A stretch of 64,000 bases of DNA from Mycolicibacterium tokaiense (GCF_010725885.1 NZ_AP022600.1:3968001-4032000), one strand, 5' to 3'. Numbered from the stretch's first letter, positions 33,490-42,589 are shown. The notes: generated from the sequence alone by a model not told the origin. Numbers and translations are program-made.

Positions 33490-34556
33490 TGCGGGTGCTC
33501 GCTGCGATGAGCGGAGGCGTCGACTCCTCGGTGGCTGCCGCCCGGATGGTCGACGCCGGACACGATGTGGTGGGGGTGCATCTGGCGTTGTCCTCGGCGC
33601 CGGGAACCCTACGCACCGGCTCCCGCGGATGCTGTTCCAAGGAGGATGCCGCCGACGCCCGCCGAGTGGCCGACGTGCTCGGAATCCCGTTCTATGTCTG
33701 GGATTTCGCGGACAAGTTCAAAGAGGACGTCATCGACGACTTCGTGGAGTCCTATGCGCGCGGTGAAACCCCGAACCCGTGCGTGCGCTGCAACGAGCGC
33801 ATCAAGTTCTCGGCGCTGTCGGCGCGGGCGCTGGCGCTGGGCTTCGACGTGGTGGCCACCGGGCACTACGCGCGCCTGTCCGAAGGCCGGTTGCGCCGGG
33901 CGGTGGACGCCGACAAGGATCAGTCCTATGTGTTGGCGGTGCTGAGCGCCGAGCAGCTGCGCCACGCCGCGTTCCCGGTGGGGGACACCCCCAAGCCGCA
34001 GATCCGCGACGAGGCCGCCCGGCGCGGGCTGCTGGTCGCCGACAAGCCGGACAGCCACGACATCTGCTTCATCCCCTCCGGTGACACCCAGGCCTTCCTG
34101 GGCGCGCGCATCGGGGTGCGCCGTGGTTCGGTGGTGGATGGCTCCGGCACGGTGCTCGCCGAGCACGACGGCGTGCACGGTTTCACCGTCGGACAGCGCA
34201 AGGGCCTCGGTATCGCCGGCCCCGGGCCGGACGGGAAGCCCCGCTACGTCACGTCCATCGATGCACAGACCGGCACGGTGCACGTCGGTGACGCCGCTGA
34301 CCTGGAGATCTGGGAGCTGACCGGACTCGATCCGGTGTTCACCTCGGGCACCGCCTTTGCCGGCCCGGTGGAAGGCGAGGTCCAGGTGCGGGCGCACGGC
34401 GGGCTGGCCCCTGCGGTGGCCGAGGTGGTCGACGGGCGCCTACAGGTTCGGTTGCGCTCCGCGCTGCGCGGAGTGGCACCGGGGCAGACGCTGGTGTTCT
34501 ACCGGCCCGATGCCGACGGCGACGAAGTGCTGGCCAGCGCCACCATCACGCGCTAG
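33489..34556 (+). CDS. mnmA: tRNA-specific 2-thiouridylase MnmA (TrmU)
   Basis: This 355-residue enzyme has the PP-loop SGGVDSS (8-14), the sulfur-carrying nucleophile C98 in NPCVRC and the second catalytic C193 in DICFIPSGD. It activates U34 of certain tRNAs with ATP and inserts sulfur supplied by IscS. ATG overlaps the iscS stop. The gene end shares a 4-bp CTAG with the convergent TetR gene. Confidence 0.97.
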   Translation: MRVLAAMSGGVDSSVAAARMVDAGHDVVGVHLALSSAPGTLRTGSRGCCSKEDAADARRVADVLGIPFYVWDFADKFKEDVIDDFVESYARGETPNPCVRCNERIKFSALSARALALGFDVVATGHYARLSEGRLRRAVDADKDQSYVLAVLSAEQLRHAAFPVGDTPKPQIRDEAARRGLLVADKPDSHDICFIPSGDTQAFLGARIGVRRGSVVDGSGTVLAEHDGVHGFTVGQRKGLGIAGPGPDGKPRYVTSIDAQTGTVHVGDAADLEIWELTGLDPVFTSGTAFAGPVEGEVQVRAHGGLAPAVAEVVDGRLQVRLRSALRGVAPGQTLVFYRPDADGDEVLASATITR

Positions 34557-35212
34557 TCGCCAGGTTGCCAACCGCGCATCGCGGTGTGCAGGTCGCCCTG
34601 GCTGAGTGCGTCGACGGCCAGCCGCTCCTGGCCAGGCTGGCAGCGCATGCCCTGCAACAGGATCGAGACGTAACGCCGCCACAGGTCAGGCGCCACATCG
34701 GCGGCGTACTCGCTGACCGCACCCGTCATCAAACCGCACAACGGCATGTCCGTCGATGACAACTCCGGGCGCAGGTAGCCGTCGCGTTTGGCGCGCTCCA
34801 CCAGTTTCGAGATGCGCGGTTCGAGCTGGGTGCGGCCGGCGTCGACGCGGTTGCCGCAGTGGGTGCGGCTGAACGCGATCTCGCGCAGGCCGCGGTCGGT
34901 GGCGGTCAGTTCGCACATCGACCACACGAAGCCGGTGAACCCCTCCCACGAGTCCTCGGCCTCCAGGGCCGCTTCCGCGAGGGTGACGAGTTGGTCGATG
35001 CCGTCGAGGAAGATCGCCTCGAACAGCGCCTCCTTCGTGGGGAAGCGCCGGTAGACGGTGCCCACCCCCAGCCCGGCGTGGTGGGCCACTTCGTTGAGCG
35101 TGGCCTCCAGTCCTCGGGTGGCGCACAGCTCGCGCGCGGCTTCGATGATCCGGCGTCGGTTGCGCTCGGCATCCTTGCGCAGGCTGGACGCCTGCGGATC
35201 CCCAGCGGTCAT
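34553..35212 (-). CDS. TetR-family regulator divergent from the mmpS-mmpL operon
   Basis: This 219-residue protein has an N-terminal helix-turn-helix (about 15-65; [21 protein letters not shown]) and a C-terminal ligand domain with the motif [15 protein letters not shown]. Its position beside and divergent from mmpS-mmpL makes it the likely repressor of that exporter, as known for several mycobacterial MmpL loci. ATG 35212 is chosen because TACACT lies 7 bp upstream. It overlaps mnmA's stop (CTAG). Confidence 0.88.
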   Translation of the reverse strand: MTAGDPQASSLRKDAERNRRRIIEAARELCATRGLEATLNEVAHHAGLGVGTVYRRFPTKEALFEAIFLDGIDQLVTLAEAALEAEDSWEGFTGFVWSMCELTATDRGLREIAFSRTHCGNRVDAGRTQLEPRISKLVERAKRDGYLRPELSSTDMPLCGLMTGAVSEYAADVAPDLWRRYVSILLQGMRCQPGQERLAVDALSQGDLHTAMRGWQPGD

Positions 35213-35219
35213 GCGCCCG

Positions 35220-35225
35220 AGTGTA
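35220..35225 (-). promoter_or_regulatory. -10 element of TetR gene (leaderless)
   Basis: TACACT on the minus strand is separated by 7 bp from ATG 35212, predicting a leaderless transcript. Confidence 0.55.
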
Positions 35226-35268
35226 CGGACGCTGCGGTGTTCTGTGCACACGGCTTCGCGATCTTGTC

Positions 35269-35285
35269 AATTGCTGAGCTCAATT
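35269..35285. promoter_or_regulatory. Candidate TetR operator between tetR and mmpS
   Basis: AATTG (35269-35273) and CAATT (35281-35285) form an inverted repeat around CTGAGCT. It stands out as AT-rich in a GC-rich region between divergent genes and is the best visible operator. The arms are short, so confidence is limited. Confidence 0.4.
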
Positions 35286-35319
35286 TAGTGACCTGCCTTA
35301 CCAAATGGCCATAACCGGA

Positions 35320-35348
35320 TTGACTCTATCCACTTGCTGACTTAAGTT
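35320..35348 (+). promoter_or_regulatory. Promoter of the mmpS-mmpL operon
   Basis: TTGACT (35320-35325) and TAAGTT (35343-35348) are separated by exactly 17 bp. This is a textbook sigma-A promoter, the only such -35/-10 pair I found in the window. Transcription should start near 35355 with a leader of about 125 nt before mmpS. Confidence 0.6.
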
Positions 35349-35479
35349 TTCCTGAGATCGCATGCCGACTGCGGCCCGCGGCGTCCACTGAAAGGCACGA
35401 CCTTGCGTGTAGTCCTCGCGCGCCCGAAAACGGCTGGGAAAACCCGTTGCGGCAACGTCTTTCGCAGGGTCACTGCGCA

Positions 35480-35905
35480 GTGATCACCGTCGTCAAGCGG
35501 GTGTGGTTGCCCGTCCTGGTGGTGGCTGCGGTGGTCATCGGCGCCCTGGCGGTGTCGAATCTGCGCTCGGTCTTCGGTTCGGACGGTGCCGTCGTGACAC
35601 CGGTGGACGCAGACACCGCCGAGAACTTCAACCCCAAGGTCGTCACCTACGAGGTCTTCGGCACCGGATCGACGGCCACCATCAACTATGCCGACCTCGA
35701 TGGCACCCCGCAGCGCACCGGCGAAGTGAGTCTGCCCTGGTCTCTGACCTTGGAAACGACTCTGCCGTCGGTGATGCCGAACATCATGGCCCAGGGCAAC
35801 GGCCAATCCATCAGCTGCCGCGTCACCGTCGATGACGAGGTGAAAGACGAAAGGACGGCTGACGGAGTGAATGCCGCCACCTACTGCCTGGTGAAGGCAG
35901 CATGA
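35480..35905 (+). CDS. MmpS-family membrane protein
   Basis: This 141-residue protein has one N-terminal membrane helix ([19 protein letters not shown]) and a periplasmic beta domain containing [19 protein letters not shown] and [12 protein letters not shown]. MmpS proteins are accessory subunits of MmpL exporters; in M. tuberculosis MmpS4/MmpS5 work in siderophore export. The start is uncertain: GTG 35480 fits family length, TTG 35447 would add 11 residues. The stop overlaps mmpL as ATGA. Confidence 0.88.
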   Translation: MITVVKRVWLPVLVVAAVVIGALAVSNLRSVFGSDGAVVTPVDADTAENFNPKVVTYEVFGTGSTATINYADLDGTPQRTGEVSLPWSLTLETTLPSVMPNIMAQGNGQSISCRVTVDDEVKDERTADGVNAATYCLVKAA

Positions 35906-38784
35906 CGATCACAGACGCGCCGACCAACCCCATGCCGGCTGCCAGGCACACCAAGCGCCCGGCGCTGCCGCGCTTCATCCGGATGTTCGCGGTCCCGATC
36001 GTCCTGATCTGGATCGTCATCGTCGCGCTGCTCAACACCGTGGTCCCGCAGCTCGAAGAGGTCGGCAAGCTGCGCGCGGTGTCCATGAGCCCCAACGATG
36101 CACCGTCGCTGATCGCCACCAAGCACGTCGGCGAGAAGTTCCAGGAGTACGACACCTCGAGCTCGGTGATGATCGTCGTCGAAGGCGACGAGCCGCTGGG
36201 CCCGGACGCCCACACGTACTACGACAACATCGTCCGCGAACTGAACGCCGACACCACGCACGTCCAGCACGTCATGGACTTCTGGGGTGACACGCTGACG
36301 GCGGCCGGAGCACAGAGCATCGACGGCAAAGCCGCCTACGTCCAGGTGTACATCGCCGGTGACCAGGGTGAGGCCCTGGCCAACGAATCGGTGCAGACGG
36401 TGCGCGACATCGTCGACGGAAACGAAGCGCCACCCGGGGTGAAGGCCTACGTCACCGGACCCGCGGCTCTGACCACCGACCAGAACATCGTCGGCGATGC
36501 CAGCATGAAAACCATTGAGAGCGTGACGATCGGGATCATCATCGTGATGCTCTTGATCATCTACCGGTCCTTTGTCACGACGCTTGTCACCATGGCCATG
36601 GTGTTCGTCGGACTGCTCTCCGCCCGCGGAATCGTCTCCTTCCTCGGCTTCTACGAGGTGTTCGGTCTGACCACCTTCGCCACCAGCATGGTGGTGACAC
36701 TGGCGATCGCGGCCGCCACGGACTACGCCATCTTCCTGATCGGCCGCTATCAGGAGGCGCGCCGCAACGGGATGGACCGGGAGTCGGCCTACTACGACAT
36801 GTTCCACGGCACCGCGCATGTGGTGCTGGCCTCCGGTCTGACCATCGCCGGCGCCACGCTGTGCCTGCACTTCACCCGGCTGCCCTACTTCCAGAGCATG
36901 GGCATCCCGCTGGCGGTCGGTATGACGATTGTGGTGGCGGCGGCGCTGACGCTGGGCCCCGCCCTGATCTCGATCGTCACCCGATTCGGAAAAGTGTTGG
37001 AGCCCAAGCGCGGTGCTCGCGCCCGCGGCTGGCGCCGCCTTGGTGCGGCGACGGTTCGCTGGCCCGGCGCCATCCTGGTGATGGCCCTGGTGCTCTGCAT
37101 GGTGGGGCTGTTGACCCTGCCCGGCTACCACACCACCTACAACGACCGCATCTATCTGCCCGACGACGTGCCCGCCAACGTGGGCTACGCCGCGGCCGAC
37201 CGGCACTTCTCCGACGCCAAGATGAACCCCGACCTGGTGATGGTGGAAGCCGATCACGACATGCGCAACCCGGCGGACTTCCTGGTGATCGAGAAGATCG
37301 CCAAGGCGCTGACCCGGGTGCACGGCATTGCGTCGGTCACCACGATCACCCGCCCGGACGGCAAGCCGATCAAACACGCCTCGCTGGCGTACACCGTGAG
37401 CCAGAGCGGCACCGGGCAATTGATGAACAACGACTTCCAGCAGACGGTCCTGGAGAACACCCTGCAGCAGGCCAACGAGATGCAGGTGACCATCGACTCG
37501 ATGGAGAAGATGCAGAGCATCACGCTGGAGTTGGCCGACGTCACCCGCCGGATGGCCGACAAGATGGCCGATACGTCGGTGAATCTCAACGAGGTGCGCG
37601 ACAGCCTGGCCAATTTTGATGATCAGTTCCGCCCCCTGCGCAACTACTTCTACTGGGAGCCGCACTGCTACGACATCCCGATGTGCTGGGCGCTGCGGTC
37701 GATCTTCGAGAGCCTCGACGGAATCAGCACCATGTCCGACGACTTCGCGGAGATTGTTCCCGATCTCGAGCGGATGGCTCAGTTGACCCCGCAGATGGCA
37801 GCGCTGATGCCGGCGATGATCCAGACGATGAAGAACCAGAAGCAGATCATGCTGAATCAGTACCAGGCGCAGAAGATGCAGCAGGATCAGAACATTGCCA
37901 TGCAGCAGGACAACACGGCGATGGGGGAGGCGTTCGACACCGCCCGCAACGACGACACCTTCTACCTGCCACCGGAGGCGTTCGAGACCGCTGACTTCCA
38001 GCGCGGCATGAAGCTGATGATGTCACCCGACGGCCAAGCGGTGCGCTTCACGGTCTTCCACCAGGGCGACCCGCTCAGCGAGGCCGGCACTGAGCGGATC
38101 GAGCCGATGCGTGTCGCCGCCGCCGACGCCATCAAAGGCACGCCGCTGGAAGGGTCCACGGTGTACGTCGGCGGTAGCGCGGCCACCTACAAGGACATGC
38201 AGCAGGGCGCGGACTACGACCTGCTGATCGCGGCGGTGGCCTCGCTGATCCTGATCTTCTTGATCATGGTGATCCTCACGCGGGCGGTGGCGGCAGCTGC
38301 CGTCATCGTCGGGACGGTGGTGCTCAGCCTCGGCACCTCGTTCGGGTTGTCGGTGCTGCTGTGGCAGCACGTGGTCGGCATCCCACTGGGCTGGATGGTG
38401 CTGCCGATGTCGGTGATCGTGCTACTGGCTGTCGGTGCGGACTACAACCTGCTGCTGGTATCACGGATGAAGGAGGAGATCGGCGCCGGGCTCAACACCG
38501 GGATCATCCGGTCCATGGCAGGCACCGGTTCCGTAGTGACCGCCGCCGGTTTCGTTTTCGCGTTCACCATGATCGGGATGCTGGTCAGCGACATGATCGT
38601 GATCGGACAGGTGGGCAGCACCATCGGTTTGGGCCTGCTGTTCGACACTCTGGTGGTGCGGTCGCTGATGACGCCCTCCATCGCGGCGCTGATGGGCAAG
38701 TGGTTCTGGTGGCCGCTGCACGTGCGACCGCGGCCCAAGCCGCAGCCCTGGCCCGCGGCTCGCCCGGCGGAGGTGGTGTCGTGA
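35902..38784 (+). CDS. MmpL-family RND transporter (MmpL4/MmpL5-like)
   Basis: This 960-residue RND protein has 12 predicted helices and two periplasmic loops. Proton-relay Asp-Tyr pairs are present in both halves: D274-Y275 ([14 protein letters not shown]) and D847-Y848 ([14 protein letters not shown]). The second loop (about 510-700) has a long methionine/glutamine-rich helical segment, the coiled-coil insertion typical of MmpL4/MmpL5. Those homologues export mycobactin-type siderophores, and MmpL5 also some drugs. Substrate here is inference from the homology and from the downstream gene. Confidence 0.93.
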   Translation: MTITDAPTNPMPAARHTKRPALPRFIRMFAVPIVLIWIVIVALLNTVVPQLEEVGKLRAVSMSPNDAPSLIATKHVGEKFQEYDTSSSVMIVVEGDEPLGPDAHTYYDNIVRELNADTTHVQHVMDFWGDTLTAAGAQSIDGKAAYVQVYIAGDQGEALANESVQTVRDIVDGNEAPPGVKAYVTGPAALTTDQNIVGDASMKTIESVTIGIIIVMLLIIYRSFVTTLVTMAMVFVGLLSARGIVSFLGFYEVFGLTTFATSMVVTLAIAAATDYAIFLIGRYQEARRNGMDRESAYYDMFHGTAHVVLASGLTIAGATLCLHFTRLPYFQSMGIPLAVGMTIVVAAALTLGPALISIVTRFGKVLEPKRGARARGWRRLGAATVRWPGAILVMALVLCMVGLLTLPGYHTTYNDRIYLPDDVPANVGYAAADRHFSDAKMNPDLVMVEADHDMRNPADFLVIEKIAKALTRVHGIASVTTITRPDGKPIKHASLAYTVSQSGTGQLMNNDFQQTVLENTLQQANEMQVTIDSMEKMQSITLELADVTRRMADKMADTSVNLNEVRDSLANFDDQFRPLRNYFYWEPHCYDIPMCWALRSIFESLDGISTMSDDFAEIVPDLERMAQLTPQMAALMPAMIQTMKNQKQIMLNQYQAQKMQQDQNIAMQQDNTAMGEAFDTARNDDTFYLPPEAFETADFQRGMKLMMSPDGQAVRFTVFHQGDPLSEAGTERIEPMRVAAADAIKGTPLEGSTVYVGGSAATYKDMQQGADYDLLIAAVASLILIFLIMVILTRAVAAAAVIVGTVVLSLGTSFGLSVLLWQHVVGIPLGWMVLPMSVIVLLAVGADYNLLLVSRMKEEIGAGLNTGIIRSMAGTGSVVTAAGFVFAFTMIGMLVSDMIVIGQVGSTIGLGLLFDTLVVRSLMTPSIAALMGKWFWWPLHVRPRPKPQPWPAARPAEVVS

Positions 38785-39122
38785 TCCGGGGAATCGTTGC
38801 CGCGCTCGGTGTTTCGGTGCTGTTGCTCGGTGCTGCGCCGACGGCGGCCGCTGATCCCGATGAGGCCTTCGCCGAGCAGTTGCACACCTTCGGGATCTAC
38901 GGGCAGAAGGACTTCAACGCCTGGATCGGCAAAATCATGTGCAAGCGGCTGCGCAACGGCCACGACCGGGATGCCTTCGCCTCGGCAGCTTTTGTGCATG
39001 CGCAGTTGCAGAAGGGGTCCACCACGGATCAGGCCTGGCAGTTCGTCGGTGCCGGCATCCCGATCTACTGCCCCGACCAGATGTTCGTGTTGCAGCAGGC
39101 TGCCGATCGGAGTGGACGATGA
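38781..39122 (+). CDS. Secreted DUF732 protein
   Basis: This 113-residue protein has a Sec signal peptide (cleavage near AAA-DP, residue 24) and the DUF732 pattern: [16 protein letters not shown], two cysteines C54 and C97 likely to form a disulfide, and the terminal [11 protein letters not shown]732 proteins are small, secreted and of unknown function in mycobacteria. The GTG overlaps the mmpL stop and its stop overlaps the next ATG, so it is a dedicated member of the exporter operon. Confidence 0.85.
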   Translation: MIRGIVAALGVSVLLLGAAPTAAADPDEAFAEQLHTFGIYGQKDFNAWIGKIMCKRLRNGHDRDAFASAAFVHAQLQKGSTTDQAWQFVGAGIPIYCPDQMFVLQQAADRSGR

Positions 39123-39550
39123 AGCGTGTCCTGATGGTGGTGCTCGCCGGGATGTCCGTGCTGCTGGCCGCGCCGGCAGCGGCCGACGCCACCGACGAGT
39201 ATCCGATCCCGTCGCGGATGCTCAAGACCACCTGCACCGTCGACCAGTACATGGCCGCGGTGCGTGACACCGACCCGCTGTACTACGAGCGCTACATCAT
39301 CGACTACAACAACAAGTCCCCCGACGTGCAGAAGTGGGCCCGCGACCGCATCAGCTGGTTCTTCTCCATGGACTACACCGGCCGGCGCGCCTACTCCGAA
39401 GAAACCGCCACCAACGCCTTCTACGAGACCCTGGCCTGGAACTGGCCCAACTGGGCCAAGCTGTTCTTCAACAACAAAGGCGTCGTCGCCCACGGCACCG
39501 AGGTCTGCATGAACTATCCGCCGGTGGATCCGACCGTCTGGACCTGGTAG
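39119..39550 (+). CDS. Secreted DUF5078 protein resembling siderophore-secretion factor Rv0455c
   Basis: This 143-residue protein has a signal peptide (to about A22) and a compact domain with C39 and C130, the cysteine pair forming the 'cinch' of Rv0455c. Shared segments include RYIIDYNN, WFFSMD, KLFFNNKGVVA and GTEVC, plus the C-terminal VWTW. In M. tuberculosis Rv0455c is a periplasmic protein needed for siderophore secretion through MmpS4/L4 and MmpS5/L5, and is encoded close to mmpS4-mmpL4. Here it is the fourth coupled gene of the MmpL operon (ATGA). Confidence 0.85.
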   Translation: MKRVLMVVLAGMSVLLAAPAAADATDEYPIPSRMLKTTCTVDQYMAAVRDTDPLYYERYIIDYNNKSPDVQKWARDRISWFFSMDYTGRRAYSEETATNAFYETLAWNWPNWAKLFFNNKGVVAHGTEVCMNYPPVDPTVWTW

Positions 39551-39563
39551 TCCCCACTCAGGC

Positions 39564-39569
39564 TACGGT
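39564..39569 (+). promoter_or_regulatory. -10 element of MetE-like gene (leaderless)
   Basis: TACGGT ends 6 bp before GTG 39576, matching the leaderless arrangement; it lies just after the stop of the exporter operon. Confidence 0.55.
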
Positions 39570-39575
39570 TGGGCC

Positions 39576-40592
39576 GTGACCACTACAGCGTTCGCGGCCG
39601 CCACCGGTATCGGCTCCTGGCCCGGCACGTCGGCCCGAGATGCCGCCGAGGTGGTCGTCGGCGAACTGCACACCCTCACCCACCTGGTCGAGCTTCCGGC
39701 CAGGGGAGTGGGGGCCGACCTGATCGGCAGAGCAGGTGCGCTGCTGGTGGACATCACCATCGACACGGTGCCGCGCGGCTACCGCGTCGCCACACGTCCG
39801 GGTGCCGTGGCCCGCCGTGCTGTCAGCCTGCTCGGGGAAGATCTCGACGCGCTCGAAGAGGCTTGGGAAAAGGCCGGTCTGGGCGCGTCGCAGCGCACGG
39901 TCAAGATCCAGGCGCCCGGTCCCATCACTTTGGCGGCGCAGCTGGAACTGGGTGGCGGACACCGCGCCATCACCGACGCCGGTGCCCTGCGCGATCTCAC
40001 CGAATCGCTGGCCGAAGGCATCGCGGTGCACAGAGCCGAGGTGGCCCGCCGGCTGGGCACCACCGTTGTGGTGCAGCTCGACGAGCCCTCGCTGCCCGCT
40101 GCGCTGGCGGGCCGGCTGACCGGCGTCACCGGGGTGACGCCGGTACATCCGGTGGACGAGGCGGCCGCGGTTGAACTGCTCGACATCGTGGTGGCGGCGG
40201 CGGGTACCGAGGTGGCTCTGCACTGCTGCGCGGCGGATCTGCCGTGGAAGCTGCTGCAGCGCAGCGCCATCAGTGCCGTGTCGGTCGACGTGACGACTTT
40301 GCAGCCCCAGGATCTCGACGGCATCGGCGAGATGCTGCAGGACGGCACCGCAGTGATGTTGGGGGTGGTGCCTGCCGTCGAACCGGCCCAGCGCCGTGCT
40401 GTCGAGCAGGTGGCCGAAGAGGCCGCGCGGATCACTGACCGGCTGGGCTTCAACCGGACCGTGCTGCGCGAGCGGGTCGGCATCACGCCCGCTTGCGGAC
40501 TGGCCGGCGCCACCTTGGCCTGGGCGCGCACGGCGATCGGACTGGCGCAGAGCGTGGCCGACGGTTTCGAGCAGGATCCGGAGGCGATCTAA
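39576..40592 (+). CDS. MetE/UROD-fold methionine-synthase-like protein (Rv3015c-like)
   Basis: This 338-residue protein resembles the C-terminal barrel of cobalamin-independent methionine synthase. Zinc-type ligands are partly kept: His-x-Cys in ALHCCAADLPW and a Cys in ITPACGLAGA. The usual glutamate region reads SVDVTTLQ, with Asp instead of Glu. It lacks the N-terminal MetE half, so it is a core-MetE-like enzyme of unknown methyl donor. Length equals Rv3015c (337); in M. tuberculosis it sits next to ligA, here 7 kb away. Confidence 0.82.
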   Translation: MTTTAFAAATGIGSWPGTSARDAAEVVVGELHTLTHLVELPARGVGADLIGRAGALLVDITIDTVPRGYRVATRPGAVARRAVSLLGEDLDALEEAWEKAGLGASQRTVKIQAPGPITLAAQLELGGGHRAITDAGALRDLTESLAEGIAVHRAEVARRLGTTVVVQLDEPSLPAALAGRLTGVTGVTPVHPVDEAAAVELLDIVVAAAGTEVALHCCAADLPWKLLQRSAISAVSVDVTTLQPQDLDGIGEMLQDGTAVMLGVVPAVEPAQRRAVEQVAEEAARITDRLGFNRTVLRERVGITPACGLAGATLAWARTAIGLAQSVADGFEQDPEAI

Positions 40593-40593
40593 C

Positions 40594-40618
40594 AGGCAAT
40601 AAAAAGGTTGCCTTTTTC
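40594..40618 (+). terminator. Terminator-like hairpin after the MetE-like gene
   Basis: AGGCAA (40594-40599) and TTGCCT (40608-40613) form a 6-bp stem with an 8-base loop, followed by five T residues, one base after the stop codon. The same GGCAA/TTGCC half-sites recur in the next hairpin, so it could also be a DNA operator for the ArsR protein. Confidence 0.6.
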
Positions 40619-40625
40619 GTCTCGG

Positions 40626-40661
40626 TATGGTGATCTGATGGGCAACCAGGAGGTTGCCCAT
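40626..40661 (+). promoter_or_regulatory. Promoter and start-occluding inverted repeat of SRPBCC-ArsR operon
   Basis: A TATGGT -10 (40626-40631) places transcription start near 40638. From that base a perfect 10-bp repeat runs: ATGGGCAACC (40638-40647), loop AGGA (40648-40651), GGTTGCCCAT (40652-40661). The SRPBCC Shine-Dalgarno AGGAGG (40648-40653) is half in the loop, and the first two bases of ATG 40660 are paired. As DNA it is a classic ArsR operator position; as RNA it would mask the start. Confidence 0.7.
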
Positions 40662-41130
40662 GGATCGCATCGAGAAGTCCGTCGAATTGCACGCTCCCAT
40701 TTCGCGCGTGTGGGAGGCCATCAGCGACTCGACCAAGTTCGGAACGTGGTTCGGTATGGAGCTCAACGGCGGTTTTGTGCCGGGAGCCCAGGTGAGCGGC
40801 CGGATTGTCGAGACGTCGGTGGACGAGGACGTGGCCGCCCGACAGCGACCGTACGTAGGAGCGCCTGTCACTCTCTGGATCGACGCGGTCGAACCGCCGC
40901 ACCGGCTGGCGTTTCGGTGGAATCCCTTGTCGGAGCCCGAATTCGCCGACCTCACCACGCTCGTCGAATTCGTCCTCACCGAGCGTGGCCCCGATACGCT
41001 GCTCGAGATCGTCGAATCCGGCTTCGACGCGCTACCCGCTGAGCATCGCAGAGGCACGTTCGAAGGCAACTCCGAGGGTTGGGAGCTGCAGACCCGGCTG
41101 GTGGCTGCGTTCCTGGCGAGGCAGGGATGA
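40660..41130 (+). CDS. SRPBCC (AHSA1/START-like) protein
   Basis: This 156-residue protein has the helix-grip pattern of the AHSA1 group: VELHAPISRVWEAISDSTKFGTWFG (in parts VWEAISD, FGTWFG), RLAFRWNP and a C-terminal helix LQTRLVAAFL. It binds a hydrophobic ligand in a cavity; the ligand is unknown. ATG 40660 has AGGAGG 6 bp upstream. It is coupled by ATGA to an ArsR regulator, a common actinobacterial SRPBCC-ArsR pair whose order is usually regulator first. Confidence 0.88.
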   Translation: MDRIEKSVELHAPISRVWEAISDSTKFGTWFGMELNGGFVPGAQVSGRIVETSVDEDVAARQRPYVGAPVTLWIDAVEPPHRLAFRWNPLSEPEFADLTTLVEFVLTERGPDTLLEIVESGFDALPAEHRRGTFEGNSEGWELQTRLVAAFLARQG

Positions 41131-41435
41131 GCAGCGCGGCGTTGTTCGGCGCACTGGGCGACCCACACCGGCTGCGGATCGTCACCCACCTTTGCGAGAG
41201 TGGTCCGCGGTCCACTCTGCAAGTGGCGCAGGTGATTTCACTGAGTAGGCAGGCCACCACCAAACACCTGGAGCTGTTGTCGGCCGCCGGGGTGGTGGGT
41301 AGCGCCAAGCAGGGAAGGGAACGGATCTGGACCGTTGATCCCGCCCCTCTTGCCGAGGCCGGTGACTATCTCGCGGAGCTCTCGGCCCGCTGGGACCACG
41401 CCCTCGGTCGACTGAAGGCGTTTGTGGAGGACTGA
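41127..41435 (+). CDS. ArsR-family transcriptional regulator
   Basis: This 102-residue winged-helix repressor has LGDPHRLRIVTHL, the recognition helix LSRQATTKHLELLSAAGVV, and a wing with QGRERIWTVD. No metal-binding cysteine motif of the ELCVCDL type is present, so metal sensing is unlikely. It probably represses its own operon by binding the inverted repeats at 40594-40661. Translated coupled to the SRPBCC gene. Confidence 0.9.
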   Translation: MSSAALFGALGDPHRLRIVTHLCESGPRSTLQVAQVISLSRQATTKHLELLSAAGVVGSAKQGRERIWTVDPAPLAEAGDYLAELSARWDHALGRLKAFVED

Positions 41436-41437
41436 GG

Positions 41438-42589
41438 TCAGATGGGCCGACACAGCGTCATCAACACCAGTGCTGTGCCCGTCAGTGCCGCAGCAACCCA
41501 GAGAGGCCCCGAGGTTCCCAGGTCCGAGCTCAAAGAGAGGCCTCCCACAACGGGTCCGCCCGCGGCGCCGATGTTCAGCGCCGCTGTCGCGTAGGAACCG
41601 CCCATCGTCGGGGCATCCGTCGCCGTTTGGAGAGCCCGGGAAATCACCGTGGTTCCCACGCCGAATGCCAGTAGACCCTGCACAAAGACCAGCAGGATGA
41701 GCGCAACAGGCAGGGTCTGACATAGGGCCATCGCCACCCATCCCGCCGTCAGCAGCGGGCCGCCGATGGCGAGCACGAGGCCTGGCCGCCGATCCGAGAG
41801 GCGTCCGGCGATCGTGACACCCACAAACGATCCGACCCCGAACACCGCGAGCGCGAGGGTAATCCAGTTGCGGCTCAAACCGGCACTGTCGGTGACTACC
41901 GGCGCGAGGAACGTGAATGCCGCGAAGGTCCCGCCGTTGACGAGTGCGCCGAGTGTCAGTGCGCGGACAAGCCGCGGGGACCGCAATTGACGGAACTCGA
42001 CGGTCAGCGGAGGGGGTGTGCGTTCATCGGATGCTCTGACGGTTCCGCGGTGTCGCACACCGCGGATGACCCCCACGGCTGCAGGGATGCAGAGGACGGC
42101 GATGGCCCAGAACGTGGTGCGCCAGCCGAGAGCATTTCCGAGCAGTGCACCCGCCGGCACGCCTACGATGGTTGCAACCGTGGTGCCGGACAACAGAATT
42201 GACACCGCCCGACCTCTACGGTCCGCTGGTACGAGCGTGATCGCGGTGCTCAAGGCGACTGCGAGAAATCCTGCGTTGGCGACGGCGCCCACTAATCGGG
42301 TGGCCATCAGGACGGGGAACAGCGTCGTGACCGCGCCGAGCACATGACAAGTCGCGAATGCGGCCAGGCAGATGAAGAGCGCTTGCCGAGGCGGCCAGCG
42401 TCGGGCGACGGCCGCCATGGCCGGCGCGCCGATGACCATCCCGACGGCGAACGCCGAAGTCAACAGGCCGGCGGTGCCGACGGTAACACCGAGGTCGCTC
42501 GCGATGGCGGACAGTAGTCCCGCGAGCATGAATTCGGACGTGCCCATGACACACACGGCCATTGCAAGGGCATAGAGGGTGGGAGGCAT
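41438..42589 (-). CDS. MFS exporter of the Cmx/CmlR chloramphenicol-efflux type
   Basis: This 383-residue DHA1-type transporter has about 12 helices. Conserved stretches MGTSEFMLAGLL, GLLTSAFAVGMVIGAP, TRLVGAVANAGFLAVAL and LLSGTTVATIVGVPAGALLG match the actinobacterial Cmx/CmrA group known for chloramphenicol export. Resistance is an inference from family membership. GGAG lies 6 bp before the ATG. It is convergent with the ArsR gene (2-bp gap). Confidence 0.85.
   Translation of the reverse strand: MPPTLYALAMAVCVMGTSEFMLAGLLSAIASDLGVTVGTAGLLTSAFAVGMVIGAPAMAAVARRWPPRQALFICLAAFATCHVLGAVTTLFPVLMATRLVGAVANAGFLAVALSTAITLVPADRRGRAVSILLSGTTVATIVGVPAGALLGNALGWRTTFWAIAVLCIPAAVGVIRGVRHRGTVRASDERTPPPLTVEFRQLRSPRLVRALTLGALVNGGTFAAFTFLAPVVTDSAGLSRNWITLALAVFGVGSFVGVTIAGRLSDRRPGLVLAIGGPLLTAGWVAMALCQTLPVALILLVFVQGLLAFGVGTTVISRALQTATDAPTMGGSYATAALNIGAAGGPVVGGLSLSSDLGTSGPLWVAAALTGTALVLMTLCRPI

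Noticed and set aside
35213..35479. IdeR (iron) box upstream of mmpS
   Set aside because: Looked for because of the siderophore-export homology; no match to TTAGGTTAGSCTAACCTAA could be found by eye.
35881..37665. Long open frame antisense to mmpL (594 codons, minus strand)
   Set aside because: Composition is His/Gly/Val-rich, as expected from the reverse of a GC-rich codon pattern; no domain, no start signal, and it lies inside a confident MmpL gene.
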